Part shown: positions 16,843-25,254 of the stretch, one piece after another | Layout of the letters: each line of letters opens with the position of its first letter | How positions within the stretch are numbered: position 1 is the stretch's first letter | NCBI GenBank assembly: GCA_964570865.1 | Contig: CAZMZM010000018.1 | Coordinates: 1 to 40,432, forward strand | Direction of reading: 5' to 3' | DNA: 40,432 nt | DNA from: WGAL01 sp964570865 | GTDB lineage: Bacteria > Bacteroidota > Ignavibacteria > Ignavibacteriales > Melioribacteraceae | Position numbers and translations under genes: made by a program | The notes under the pieces: model-generated | Database searches by the model: none | Told to the model about the DNA's origin: nothing | The model's input: the letters and a program-made list of their open reading frames with translations, nothing else

Positions 16843-17610
16843 CTATTTTCCTGTCTTCTTTTCAAAATATGCCCTAGCCCTTTTTACGTATGGTTCGAAA
16901 TCAATCTCTTTGTGCTTAATTGTTGCAACCAATACGATCATGCTTGCTCGAAGTGATTCAACTAACTCTTCATTTTGTATGTCTCTATCTACTAAAATCA
17001 ATAGAAGGTCTCTGAATATCTCAAACATTTCAACCAAATTCTCTTCGATATTATCTTTGGCAAAATGATTTAACAGAAGCAATTCCGCTCTGATATCTAC
17101 TTTTTCCATAAATGAGGCATCGTTTTCTTCGAACCTATTTAAGAAACTGTCAACCCATTTAATATGATTAACAAGTTTTTCGTTAAAATCCCCATCTTCG
17201 AAATTATAACCTTCTTTGTAACTAGTGTCCTCATTAATAATCATGTTGTCCCTCATGTTTATATTATTTGAAATTTCGTTAAATTTTTTTACAAGAAAAT
17301 TTGAGTTCAATGAGTCTAACAGTTCATTAACAACGGGAATCAAGTTAATATAGTCGCTGTTAAACTTTGATGAAACGTTAAAAAAATCGGGCTTTTCTTT
17401 TGTGTATTTATTAATCAGTCCGATACGAACGGCAAATTTGGAAAGCACCGTAATTTTCTTCATTTCGGAGATTGCATAATCCAAATCTTCGCAATCATAT
17501 AAAAATTCTTTAACAAGATTAATAAGCAGTAAACGATGAGAATTAATGCTTAAATTATTTGCTGCCGTTACAAAAGTTTGAACAATATATTCTCGTTCCC
17601 AGCTTACCAA
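16843..17610 (-). CDS. Hypothetical helical protein, first gene of the manC-pyr-folC operon
   Basis: 255 residues, not recognised. It is soluble, rich in Leu, Asn, Glu and Asp, probably all helical, and has no signal peptide, membrane segment or Cys-metal motif; it contains only one Cys. The start is TTG at 17608-17610, preceded by AAGAGGA; no in-frame ATG occurs until about residue 46. The stop abuts the manC ATG with no spacing, and the frame is conserved as long and uninterrupted, so it is almost certainly expressed. It could be a regulator or scaffold for the operon, but nothing in the sequence says so. Confidence 0.75.
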   Translation of the reverse strand: MVSWEREYIVQTFVTAANNLSINSHRLLLINLVKEFLYDCEDLDYAISEMKKITVLSKFAVRIGLINKYTKEKPDFFNVSSKFNSDYINLIPVVNELLDSLNSNFLVKKFNEISNNINMRDNMIINEDTSYKEGYNFEDGDFNEKLVNHIKWVDSFLNRFEENDASFMEKVDIRAELLLLNHFAKDNIEENLVEMFEIFRDLLLILVDRDIQNEELVESLRASMIVLVATIKHKEIDFEPYVKRARAYFEKKTGK

Positions 17611-17800
17611 ATGTCCTCTTAATATTTATTATAGCTTGTTATTCAAAAAAACACATTTTGAAAATCTATATAACTTTTATTTAACAAAGTAATTTAACAA
17701 ATTTTGTCGATTCTGAAAAATATTTCCTCTCACATTTGAAACAAAGTATCGATTCAAAATACCTGATAAACAAAGGGTAAAATCTGATTAAATAGTAATT

Positions 17801-17830
17801 AAAAAGCCGACTACAACCGGTCGGCTTTTT
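17801..17830 (-). terminator. Terminator after the DPP4-like gene
   Basis: AAAAAGCCGAC (17801-17811) pairs perfectly with GTCGGCTTTTT (17820-17830) around an 8-nt loop. It lies 18 nt past the stop of the minus-strand peptidase gene and would end its transcript before the operon at 17610. The symmetric A/T arms make it potentially bidirectional. Confidence 0.88.
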
Positions 17831-17848
17831 AACAGCAGAAATTTAGAA

Positions 17849-19984
17849 CTACAAATTGTTTAGAAAATATTCGGTTAATTTTTGATAAAGATTTACCGCA
17901 TCCTCACCATAAACTCCATGTTGTGAACCGACGTAAGGGTAGTAATCCAAATGTTTATTTAAGTGTGTGGCTTTGGATAAAAACATCAATGTATGCTGCC
18001 AAACCACTGTTGGATCTACCGTACCGTGAACCATCAATAATTTGCCGTTGAGGTTTTGAACATAGTTAAGCAAACTTGCTTTTTCCATTCCGTCATGGTT
18101 GGTTTTGTCGGTTCCCATATATCGCTCTCCGTACATTACTTCGTAATAGCGCCAATCAATAACTGCGCCACCGGCAACACCGACTTTAAATGTATTGTTT
18201 GTTCTAAGCATAAGGGATGTAGTCATAAACCCGCCGTAACTCCATCCAAAAACGCCGAATCTTGTCGAGTCAATGTAGGAGAGAGATTTAAGATAATTAA
18301 TGCCGGCTAATTGGTCTTCAATTTCCTTTGTCCCCAACTGATGCCATGTTGCCTGTTCAAATGCCTGTCCGCGATTATCGGAACCACGGTTATCAAGAGT
18401 AAATACAAAGTACCCTTTCTCGGCCATTTTTTGAAACCAGAATGCGTAACGTCCGTATCCCCAGCTGTTTTTAATAAGCTGAACGTGTGGTCCGCCGTAA
18501 ACATAAACTATTGCAGGATATTTTTTTGTAGAATCAAAATTAACGGGATAAGTAATTCGACAATATAAATCTATTCCTTCATTGTTTTTTATTGTAAATA
18601 TTTTTTGTTTGCCGAGTTTGTAATCTGAAATAGGGTTTGGTGCGGTTAAAAGATTTTTTATCGATTTGCCATTGCTGTCGATTATGTTAATTACTCTCGG
18701 TGTTGTAAAATTTGTGTAATTATCGATAAATAGATTTTTGCTGAAATTGGCTTTTATCCGATGAACTCCGGGAGCATTTGTCAGCCGAGTAATCGTGTTA
18801 TTGTCTATATTCACAATGTAGTAATTCTCCTCAATAGGGGAATCTTTTGTGGCTGAGACAAGGACGGAATTATCAGTGAGGAAACCTGCAACAGATAGAA
18901 CTTTCCAATTTCCTTTAGTTACTTGTTTCAAAAGTTTGCCGTCTGTGTTGTAGAGATAAATGTGCTGCCATCCGTCTCTTTTGGAAAACCAAAGAAACTT
19001 GTCGGACGAATTTGGGAGAAATACCAAGTTGTGTTCCGGTTCAATATATTTTTCGCTCGATTCCTCAAATAACTTTTTTAGTTCTGCTCCGGTGGCTGCA
19101 TCATATTTAAATAATTCCATCTTATTCTGTAATCTGTTTAAGTGCGCCAAATAAATGTATTTGGAATCGGGGCTCCAAGTAACGCACGGCAGATATTGAT
19201 TTTTCTCACCCGTTGTTTTCAGATAAATAGTTTTGTGTTTGAAAATATCATAAATACCAACCGATACAACTTCACTTCCCATTCCGTTCATGGGATATTT
19301 AATATTTTTAAGATGAGCCGGACGAGAAGTTATATCAACGAGAGGATAATTTGTAACGGCAGATTCATCCTTACGATAGAATGCAATTTGTTTGCTGTTT
19401 GGCGCCCAAAATATACCTTTGGTTATTCCAAACTCCTGGCGGCTTACCGAATGTCCGGATACAAAATTTGAATTCTCATCGGAAGTTACGGCTATCTTCT
19501 GGTTGACCGAAGTGGATAAAAATAAGTTGTTTTTTATTGTATAGGCGTTCATTGATAAATCGGGAGATGCGGTAATATTATTAGCATCGGAAGGAATTTT
19601 ATCAATAACTTTTAAGGAATTTTCTTCAACATTAAAACGCATTAGTTTATTCTGCGAATAAAAGAATAGATTATTTTCTCTAAAGGATTTTATTCGTGGA
19701 AAATAATTAATCGAATCCAAACCGGCTTTGGAAATACCGGAATTTAGTTTCGCTAAAGTTATTTCTTTTTCGATTCCTGAAAGATACGTAATCTTAAGAG
19801 TATCATGAGAAACGTAAAAGTAAGATTCTTCGTTCTCATTCCAGTTGAGTTGATGAAGATTGCGAGGTGCTAATTTAGAGTATGAATCGAAGATTATGTT
19901 TTGGTATGTAAGTTCTTTTTCTTGCGGAAAAACTGAAGTAAAAGTGATTGTAAACAGAACAAGCAATAGTTTAATGTTTTTCAT
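17849..19984 (-). CDS. Secreted S9-family dipeptidyl peptidase (DPP4-like)
   Basis: A predicted periplasmic or surface serine peptidase that removes N-terminal dipeptides. 711 residues. Signal peptide 1-20 ends TSVFP, leaving Gln at +1. The N-terminal beta-propeller (about 40-460) includes WSPDSKYIYLAHLNR and SKRDGWQHIYLY, both typical of DPP IV. The C-terminal alpha/beta-hydrolase domain has VYGGPHVQ, GWSYGGFMTT with Ser582, HGTVDPTV with Asp657 and GSQHGVYG with His689. It is divergent from perR and monocistronic, ending at a strong terminator. Such peptidases are abundant in peptide-using Bacteroidota; the Pro/Ala preference is inferred from the family. Confidence 0.93.
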   Translation of the reverse strand: MKNIKLLLVLFTITFTSVFPQEKELTYQNIIFDSYSKLAPRNLHQLNWNENEESYFYVSHDTLKITYLSGIEKEITLAKLNSGISKAGLDSINYFPRIKSFRENNLFFYSQNKLMRFNVEENSLKVIDKIPSDANNITASPDLSMNAYTIKNNLFLSTSVNQKIAVTSDENSNFVSGHSVSRQEFGITKGIFWAPNSKQIAFYRKDESAVTNYPLVDITSRPAHLKNIKYPMNGMGSEVVSVGIYDIFKHKTIYLKTTGEKNQYLPCVTWSPDSKYIYLAHLNRLQNKMELFKYDAATGAELKKLFEESSEKYIEPEHNLVFLPNSSDKFLWFSKRDGWQHIYLYNTDGKLLKQVTKGNWKVLSVAGFLTDNSVLVSATKDSPIEENYYIVNIDNNTITRLTNAPGVHRIKANFSKNLFIDNYTNFTTPRVINIIDSNGKSIKNLLTAPNPISDYKLGKQKIFTIKNNEGIDLYCRITYPVNFDSTKKYPAIVYVYGGPHVQLIKNSWGYGRYAFWFQKMAEKGYFVFTLDNRGSDNRGQAFEQATWHQLGTKEIEDQLAGINYLKSLSYIDSTRFGVFGWSYGGFMTTSLMLRTNNTFKVGVAGGAVIDWRYYEVMYGERYMGTDKTNHDGMEKASLLNYVQNLNGKLLMVHGTVDPTVVWQHTLMFLSKATHLNKHLDYYPYVGSQHGVYGEDAVNLYQKLTEYFLNNL

Positions 19985-20062
19985 AATCGACCTTTTTATT
20001 TTTGATTTGTAAAATTACTTTTAATCAATCTCTTGAGCAAATAAATAAATTTAAAATTAAAC

Positions 20063-20093
20063 TTGACAAATAGTCCGATAAAAACTATATTTG
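20063..20093 (+). promoter_or_regulatory. Promoter of the perR-peroxiredoxin operon
   Basis: TTG at 20063-20065 (within TTGACA) and TATATTTG at 20086-20093 are 20 nt apart, matching the Bacteroidota -33/-7 pattern. Transcription would begin near 20100, leaving a leader of about 30 nt that contains the inverted repeat at 20112-20128. Confidence 0.65.
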
Positions 20094-20111
20094 AATAAGT
20101 AAAATTACTAA

Positions 20112-20128
20112 TTAATAAAAATTATTAA
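20112..20128. promoter_or_regulatory. 7-3-7 inverted repeat just before perR, candidate operator
   Basis: TTAATAA (20112-20118) and TTATTAA (20122-20128) are perfect inverted copies separated by AAA, ending at the base before the ATG. The length and AT content recall Fur/PerR boxes, but the spacing is 3 nt rather than 1, and such AT palindromes arise by chance in this composition. Confidence 0.4.
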
Positions 20129-20578
20129 ATGATAAGCACAAAAGACAAAGTAAAAGAATTTATCGGAAAGTGTAAAGAGTTTGGGATTAATGCGACAACT
20201 CAAAGGATAATTATCTATAAATCAGTATTAAATGATCATACACACCCGAGTCCTGAAGAAGTTTACAATAAAATAAAAGATGAGAACCCTACAATCTCAC
20301 TTGCAACGGTTTATAAAACCTTAGAAACGCTCAGTGAATATGGTTTTATTAAAAAAGTTACTCCGCTCCATACAAAAGTGAGATATGAACCGAATACTAA
20401 TATGCATCACCACTTGGTTTGTGTTAAATGCGGTAAAATCTTTGATTTGGAATATGATGAATTAAATCATATCCATCTGCCTGAGAAAGTATTGGGAAAA
20501 AAGATTTTGTTAGACTATTCGGTTCAATTCAATATTATTTGTGAAGAATGTCAATTAAAAGAACAAAATAAAAATTAA
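20129..20578 (+). CDS. perR: Fur-family transcriptional regulator, PerR-like
   Basis: A metal-dependent repressor of 149 residues. The winged-helix part has TQRIIIYKSVL and ISLATVYKTLETLSE. The structural zinc site is C98-x2-C101 (CVKC) and C138-x2-C141 (CEEC). The regulatory site has His39 (THPS), His93-95 (MHHH) and Asp106 (KIFDLEY). That Asp is the residue that in PerR confers peroxide sensing, where Fur has Glu. The position of PerR Asp85 is Glu87 here, a mixed feature. Ten nt downstream is a peroxiredoxin gene, which supports a peroxide-stress role; autoregulation is likely. Zur or Fur remain possible but fit less well. Confidence 0.87.
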   Translation: MISTKDKVKEFIGKCKEFGINATTQRIIIYKSVLNDHTHPSPEEVYNKIKDENPTISLATVYKTLETLSEYGFIKKVTPLHTKVRYEPNTNMHHHLVCVKCGKIFDLEYDELNHIHLPEKVLGKKILLDYSVQFNIICEECQLKEQNKN

Positions 20579-20588
20579 AAAAGGAGAC

Positions 20589-21239
20589 ATGAAAATGGAA
20601 GAAGAAAAAGAAATCGGTTTGCCGCAGTTAAATGAACCTGCGCCTTATTTTGAAGCAAACACAACACACGGACCAAAAAACTTGAATGATTACAAGGGGA
20701 AATGGTTAGTTTTATTTTCACATCCCGCAGATTTTACACCGGTATGTACTACCGAATTTATGGCCTTTGCCAAAAAATATGATGATTTTCAAGCAATCAA
20801 TACAGATGTAATCGGGCTTAGCATCGACAGTCTTTTTTCACATATTGCATGGATTAAAAGTATTAAGGATAACTTTAATGTCGATATTCCTTTCCCGATA
20901 ATCGACGATATCAGCATGAATGTTGCCAAAGCTTATGGAATGATTCACCCTAATGCGGCAACCACTCAAGCTGTTAGAGCAGTATTTGTAATTGACGATA
21001 AAGGTTATTTGCGAGCGATGGTTTATTATCCTCTTTCAAACGGCAGAAGCATTGACGAAATTTACAGAATCGTTAAAGCTCTTCAGACTTCAGACGAAAA
21101 TGGCGTTGCTACTCCTGAAGCATGGCAGCCGGGCGACAAAGTAATTGTTCCTCCTCCCACTACTCAGCAAGATGCTGAAAAGAGAAAAGATGAAGGATAT
21201 GATTATGTTGATTGGTATTTTAGCAAAAAAGAGCTTTAA
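20589..21239 (+). CDS. Peroxiredoxin, 1-Cys/Prx6 type
   Basis: A thiol peroxidase that reduces H2O2 and organic peroxides in the cytoplasm. 216 residues. The peroxidatic Cys53 is in HPADFTPVCTTEF; it is the only Cys in the protein, so no resolving Cys exists and an external thiol must recycle it. The long C-terminal domain (WQPGDKVIVPPPTTQQDAEKR) is characteristic of Prx6-type enzymes and of archaeal homologues. AAGGAG at 20581-20586 is only 2 nt from the ATG at 20589 but 8 nt from the ATG at 20595, so the second is probably the true start. Operon with perR. Confidence 0.93.
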   Translation: MKMEEEKEIGLPQLNEPAPYFEANTTHGPKNLNDYKGKWLVLFSHPADFTPVCTTEFMAFAKKYDDFQAINTDVIGLSIDSLFSHIAWIKSIKDNFNVDIPFPIIDDISMNVAKAYGMIHPNAATTQAVRAVFVIDDKGYLRAMVYYPLSNGRSIDEIYRIVKALQTSDENGVATPEAWQPGDKVIVPPPTTQQDAEKRKDEGYDYVDWYFSKKEL

Positions 21240-21260
21240 ACATCATACATTAAATTGCTT

Positions 21261-21298
21261 AAAAGCTGTCTCTATTTTGATATGAGGCGGCTTTTTTT
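21261..21298 (+). terminator. Terminator after the peroxiredoxin gene
   Basis: AAAAGCTGTCTC (21261-21272) pairs with GAGGCGGCTTTT (21284-21295), 12 pairs including two G-U, around an 11-nt loop and followed by T residues. It starts 22 nt after the stop and closes the perR-peroxiredoxin unit. Confidence 0.82.
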
Positions 21299-21331
21299 AT
21301 TTTTAAACATTCAAATAAAATTATTATAATA

Positions 21332-22204
21332 ATGAAAGAAAGCAGCATAAAAATTATTGATTCAATTTTTGACAGAATTGAAGAGTTCTGGGGAAGTGAT
21401 AATTTCAGGTCGTTTATTTCCCTAATGCTCTTTTCTGCTTTTGTTGTAGTTGCAATAATTACTCAGTTGAAAATCAGCAATGTAATTCCTAATGATTTTC
21501 TCGCCTTTATACCTAAAAGTCATCTCTATTCAATTCGGTTAACGTTTTCTCTTCTTTTAACCTATGAAGTTTTAAGCATGGTTTTCAGTCTTAAAAATTC
21601 AGTATCGAATTCAATAGGAAAACAGTTGGAAATTCTTTCCTTAGTTATTTTAAGGCATGGGTTTAAGGACTTGGTTTATTTCGAAGAACCTCTTTCTATG
21701 TTAAGTAATTTAAAGCCGATGTCAATATTTTTATCCGATATTTTTGGCGGATTAATAATACTAATTATTCTCGGCTACTATTACAAAATCCAGAAACATG
21801 TTCCCATAACAAAAAATGACAAAGACAAAAACTCTTTTATTGCGATTAAAAAAAGTTTAGCCCTTTTAATTTTACTATATTCATTTATTGTCGGCGGATT
21901 AACTTTAGCCGGATTTCATCACGGCTCAGTTTATCATGCTTTTTTTGAATCTTTATTTACGTTTTTAATTTTTACTGATATTCTGATTGTTTTTCTCTCA
22001 CTCAGATATTCTTCAAGTTATTATATTTTATTCAGGAACTCCGGATTTGCTTTAACTACAGTATTAATTCGGATTTCTATTACGGCTCCTGAATACTACA
22101 GAGTAGCTCTTGGCGTTATAGCTGTGTTTTTTGCACTTGCATTAACTTGGGGTTACACAAAATTTCAAAAAAATATTGGAATGGAAAATTATTCAAATGA
22201 ATGA
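21332..22204 (+). CDS. Hypothetical integral membrane protein
   Basis: 290 residues, not recognised. Hydrophobic segments at about 28-46, 66-86, 130-151, 174-196, 204-224, 236-252 and 256-274 suggest six or seven membrane spans in the inner membrane. A soluble stretch at about 153-172 is rich in Lys/Asp. No transporter or enzyme motif is visible; the His pair in LAGFHHGSVYH, in the span region, could bind a metal or heme, but this is speculation. It follows the peroxiredoxin terminator by 33 nt and overlaps the methyltransferase gene by 8 nt, so the two probably work together or at least are coexpressed. Confidence 0.78.
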   Translation: MKESSIKIIDSIFDRIEEFWGSDNFRSFISLMLFSAFVVVAIITQLKISNVIPNDFLAFIPKSHLYSIRLTFSLLLTYEVLSMVFSLKNSVSNSIGKQLEILSLVILRHGFKDLVYFEEPLSMLSNLKPMSIFLSDIFGGLIILIILGYYYKIQKHVPITKNDKDKNSFIAIKKSLALLILLYSFIVGGLTLAGFHHGSVYHAFFESLFTFLIFTDILIVFLSLRYSSSYYILFRNSGFALTTVLIRISITAPEYYRVALGVIAVFFALALTWGYTKFQKNIGMENYSNE

Positions 22205-22907
22205 AATTAAAATACTACTCCCCGGCGGAGGTGTTCCGCTAAAATTTTTAACCAAATCAATTTCAATATCTCCCCGGCGTATTTTAGTAGTTGGAGGGAT
22301 GGCAGAGATAATCTCTAAACGTTTACATTCTAAATATAAAGTTAACATCGAGCAAATAGTAGAGAATTACGAATCGCTTCTTAATGCTAACATAATATTA
22401 GATTACGAAGAGAACGTTATTGTTAAGTTGATGGATTTTGAGCGGACTGATTATGAATCCGACTATTTTGATATGATTTATTCACAAGGTTCGATTTCCG
22501 GATTTAACAGAAAAAAAATTGTAAAAGAATTAAAACGTATCTTAAAACCGGGTGGCGTTTTTGCAGTTACGGAAATTGTAAAAAAAGAAGAAAACTTACC
22601 GGGCGTGATGAATAACTTACTTGAATCGGCAGGATTAAATCCGCTATTGGAATCCGAAGCGGAAAAGTATTACGAGGATAGGAATTTTACGGTAATTGCC
22701 GAAAAATCTTTACCCGATGCCATGAAAGATTATTACCAAGCGATTCGGAATATTTTCGGAGATGTAGAAGAGGAATTAAGCGACTCGGAAAAAAGTTATT
22801 ATAAAAAGATTATTCATAGGATAAGTCATGAAGGAAATGTTTTCCTAAAATATGGCGGCGACAGATATATTTCGTTGAAAGTTTTAATTATGAAATTGGT
22901 GGATTGA
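22197..22907 (+). CDS. Class I SAM-dependent methyltransferase-like protein
   Basis: 236 residues from the ATG at 22197, which overlaps the upstream stop by 8 nt. The frame is open further upstream to a TTG at 22176, but that lies inside the membrane gene and has no advantage. RRILVVGGMAEIISKRL (about 27-43) is a degenerate motif I, FDMIYSQGSI (91-100) is motif II/III-like, and ELKRILKPGGVFAVTE (111-126) is the strong Methyltransf_11-type post-motif. The substrate is unknown. Its stop shares one base with the rlmD start (TGATG). Confidence 0.75.
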   Translation: MNEIKILLPGGGVPLKFLTKSISISPRRILVVGGMAEIISKRLHSKYKVNIEQIVENYESLLNANIILDYEENVIVKLMDFERTDYESDYFDMIYSQGSISGFNRKKIVKELKRILKPGGVFAVTEIVKKEENLPGVMNNLLESAGLNPLLESEAEKYYEDRNFTVIAEKSLPDAMKDYYQAIRNIFGDVEEELSDSEKSYYKKIIHRISHEGNVFLKYGGDRYISLKVLIMKLVD

Positions 22908-24331
22908 TGAAAAAAGGGACCGAAATTGAGTTACAAATTGAAGATTACGCATTTGAAGGAAAAGGGATTGCAAGAATAGATCAGGAGGGAAGTAACAAAA
23001 AATTTGTCGTTTTTGTTCACGGGGCGTATCCGGGCGATAAAGTAAAAGCTCAGATTAGAAAGAAGAAAAAGAGTTATGCCGAAGCTAAGTTGCTTGAGGT
23101 TCTTGAACCTTCGCCATACCGCACGGAAGCCAAGTGCAGCTATTTCGGAACTTGCGGCGGATGTAAGGCGCAGGATATGGACTATAAAGCTCAGGCTGAG
23201 TTTAAGGAAAAACAAGTCCGCGATATTTTTGAAAGAATGGGCGGATTATCGAATTTTGAGTTTCTCCCCGTTGTTCCTTCCGAAAAAATATTTTTCTATC
23301 GTAACAAAATGGAGTTCTCCTTTGCAGAGAGACGTTGGATAACCGAGGCTGAGGTTAATTCCGGAGAAGAGATTGTCGATAGAGATTTTGCGCTCGGTTT
23401 GCACATACCCCGTATCTACGATAAAGTGCTTGATATTGAAGAATGTTTTCTTCAATCTGAAATTAGCAATAAGATACTAAACTTTACCCGCGATTTTTTT
23501 AAGAGAAAGAATGTACCGATCTATTCTACAAAAACTCATGAAGGTTATTTGAGAAATCTGGTAATTAAGTCCGCTCATCACACAGGTGAACTGATGGTAA
23601 ACTTAGTTACTTCCTCTGAAAACAATTCATTGATTTTAGAATATTCGGAACTCCTGCAGAAAACTTTTCCGGAAATTACAACTTTTATTAATAATATTAA
23701 TTTGCGTAAAGCCCAAGTGGCTGTAGGCGATTATGAAAATGTTATTTTCGGACCCGGATTTATATTTGATTATATCGGTGATAAAAAATACCGGATAAGC
23801 GCTAACTCGTTTTTTCAGACAAACACTCTGCAAGCTGAACATCTGTACGACACAACTGTTGATTTTGCATCATTTAAGCCTGAGGATATCGTTTACGATT
23901 TGTATTCCGGCGCGGGAACTATCGCAATTTACATCGCCGATAAAGTTAAGGAAGTTTATGCTGTCGAAGCGGTTGATGCAGCTGTCGAAGATGCAAAAAT
24001 TAACATGAAATTAAACAATGTTGAAAATATGGAGTTCATTAAAGCAGACCTTAACAAATCGTTTTTCCCGATTGCAAAAGAAAAGAATTTCCCGATGCCC
24101 GACGTTGTTGTAGCCGACCCTCCGAGAAGCGGAATGAATCCGAAAACGGTTGAAGATATTATAAAACTCGCACCCGGGAAAATTGTTTACGTCAGCTGTA
24201 ATCCGACAACGCAGATTCGAGATATTAAAGTTTTCATCGAAAACGGCTACAAATTGGTGAAAGTAAAACCGGTTGATATGTTTCCTCACACTTATCATAT
24301 TGAGAATGTAGCGTTGCTTGCTAAAGTTTAA
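22907..24331 (+). CDS. rlmD: RlmD/RumA-type 23S rRNA (uracil-5-)-methyltransferase
   Basis: A SAM-dependent RNA m5U methyltransferase with an iron-sulfur cluster. 474 residues from the ATG at 22907 (a TTG at 22904 is in frame but unnecessary). An N-terminal TRAM domain (1-65, KGTEIELQIEDYAFEGKGIAR) precedes the cluster ligands Cys77, Cys83 and Cys86 (CSYFGTCGGC) and a further Cys near 172. The Rossmann part has YDLYSGAGTIAIYIA, ADPPRSGMNP and the catalytic-Cys motif VYVSCNPTTQIRD. The target, U1939 versus U747 or a tRNA site, cannot be settled by sequence reading, so the symbol is tentative. Confidence 0.9.
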   Translation: MKKGTEIELQIEDYAFEGKGIARIDQEGSNKKFVVFVHGAYPGDKVKAQIRKKKKSYAEAKLLEVLEPSPYRTEAKCSYFGTCGGCKAQDMDYKAQAEFKEKQVRDIFERMGGLSNFEFLPVVPSEKIFFYRNKMEFSFAERRWITEAEVNSGEEIVDRDFALGLHIPRIYDKVLDIEECFLQSEISNKILNFTRDFFKRKNVPIYSTKTHEGYLRNLVIKSAHHTGELMVNLVTSSENNSLILEYSELLQKTFPEITTFINNINLRKAQVAVGDYENVIFGPGFIFDYIGDKKYRISANSFFQTNTLQAEHLYDTTVDFASFKPEDIVYDLYSGAGTIAIYIADKVKEVYAVEAVDAAVEDAKINMKLNNVENMEFIKADLNKSFFPIAKEKNFPMPDVVVADPPRSGMNPKTVEDIIKLAPGKIVYVSCNPTTQIRDIKVFIENGYKLVKVKPVDMFPHTYHIENVALLAKV

Positions 24332-24345
24332 GATAAGGAGAAAGT

Positions 24346-25170
24346 ATGAGTTCAAGTAAAAGAGTATTAATTACCGGAACATCTACCGGAATCGGGCGAG
24401 AGCTTGCTTTACAGTTTGCTCAAAAAGGGTTTGATGTAATTGCTACTGCCCGGAATATTGATTCTATCGGTGATTTAAAATCCGATAGGATTACTCTATT
24501 TAAATTAGATGTTACAAGCGAATCCGACATTTCGGCACTAACGGAGTATTTGCATAAAAATGATATGACAATTAATATTTTAATAAATAATGCAGGATTC
24601 GGTTTGATGGGACCGGCTGCGGAAACACCGGTGGAAATGTACCGGAAAGTTCTCGAGACAAATTTCTTTGCTCAAATCAATTTGACACAAAAATTGCTGA
24701 AGTTTATTCCTAAAACTCCGGAAAGCCGCATCGTTAATATTGGCAGTATTTCGGGAGTATTAATTACTCCTTTTGCCTCTCCTTATTGTTCTTCCAAGGC
24801 GGCGTTTAATTCTTTCTCGGATGGACTGAGAATGGAATTGAAACCGTTCGGGATAAAGGTTATTTCCGTTCAACCCGGAGCAATTACTTCGGATTTCGGT
24901 AAAAATGCTTCGAGCAATACAAAAATTGTTTTAGAGAATACATCAATATATAAACCGTTCGAGGATAAAATTCTTAATCGCGCAAATTCTTCACAGGAAA
25001 AGGCAATGCCGGTAGATGCTTTTGCTTCGAAATTAATAAGGAAAATTATATCCGTTAATCCTCCCGCTTTAATTAGATTAGGTACTTTTTCTTTTGTCGG
25101 ACCTTTTCTTAAAAAATGTTTGCCCGAGAAGTTTTTGGATAAAATTTTAACAAAGGTATTTGGATTCTGA
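24346..25170 (+). CDS. Short-chain dehydrogenase/reductase, classical type
   Basis: 274 residues, NAD(P)-dependent oxidoreductase of unknown substrate. The cofactor loop GTSTGIG is at 11-17, NNAGFG at 81-86, Ser134 in NIGSIS, and Tyr147 and Lys151 in YCSSK, so the catalytic set is intact, unlike the SDR at 2079. VISVQPGAITSDF follows. The longer C terminus with variable sequence resembles retinol-dehydrogenase-like or steroid-type SDRs. AAGGAG lies 7 nt before the ATG, and the gene starts 14 nt after rlmD. Confidence 0.9.
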   Translation: MSSSKRVLITGTSTGIGRELALQFAQKGFDVIATARNIDSIGDLKSDRITLFKLDVTSESDISALTEYLHKNDMTINILINNAGFGLMGPAAETPVEMYRKVLETNFFAQINLTQKLLKFIPKTPESRIVNIGSISGVLITPFASPYCSSKAAFNSFSDGLRMELKPFGIKVISVQPGAITSDFGKNASSNTKIVLENTSIYKPFEDKILNRANSSQEKAMPVDAFASKLIRKIISVNPPALIRLGTFSFVGPFLKKCLPEKFLDKILTKVFGF

Positions 25171-25254
25171 TTATCCGGTTATTAGGATATCGATTATCGT
25201 TTATAAATATTTTTAGGAATCAATCGGAATAAATTTATTTGCTATTTTTAAAAA

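Noticed and set aside
16667..17068. 133-residue frame on the + strand spanning the manC/hypothetical junction
   Set aside because: Antisense to two tightly packed genes, with no Shine-Dalgarno or motif.
22176..22196. TTG start for the methyltransferase at 22176
   Set aside because: It lies deeper in the membrane gene; the ATG at 22197 gives a normal start for the fold.
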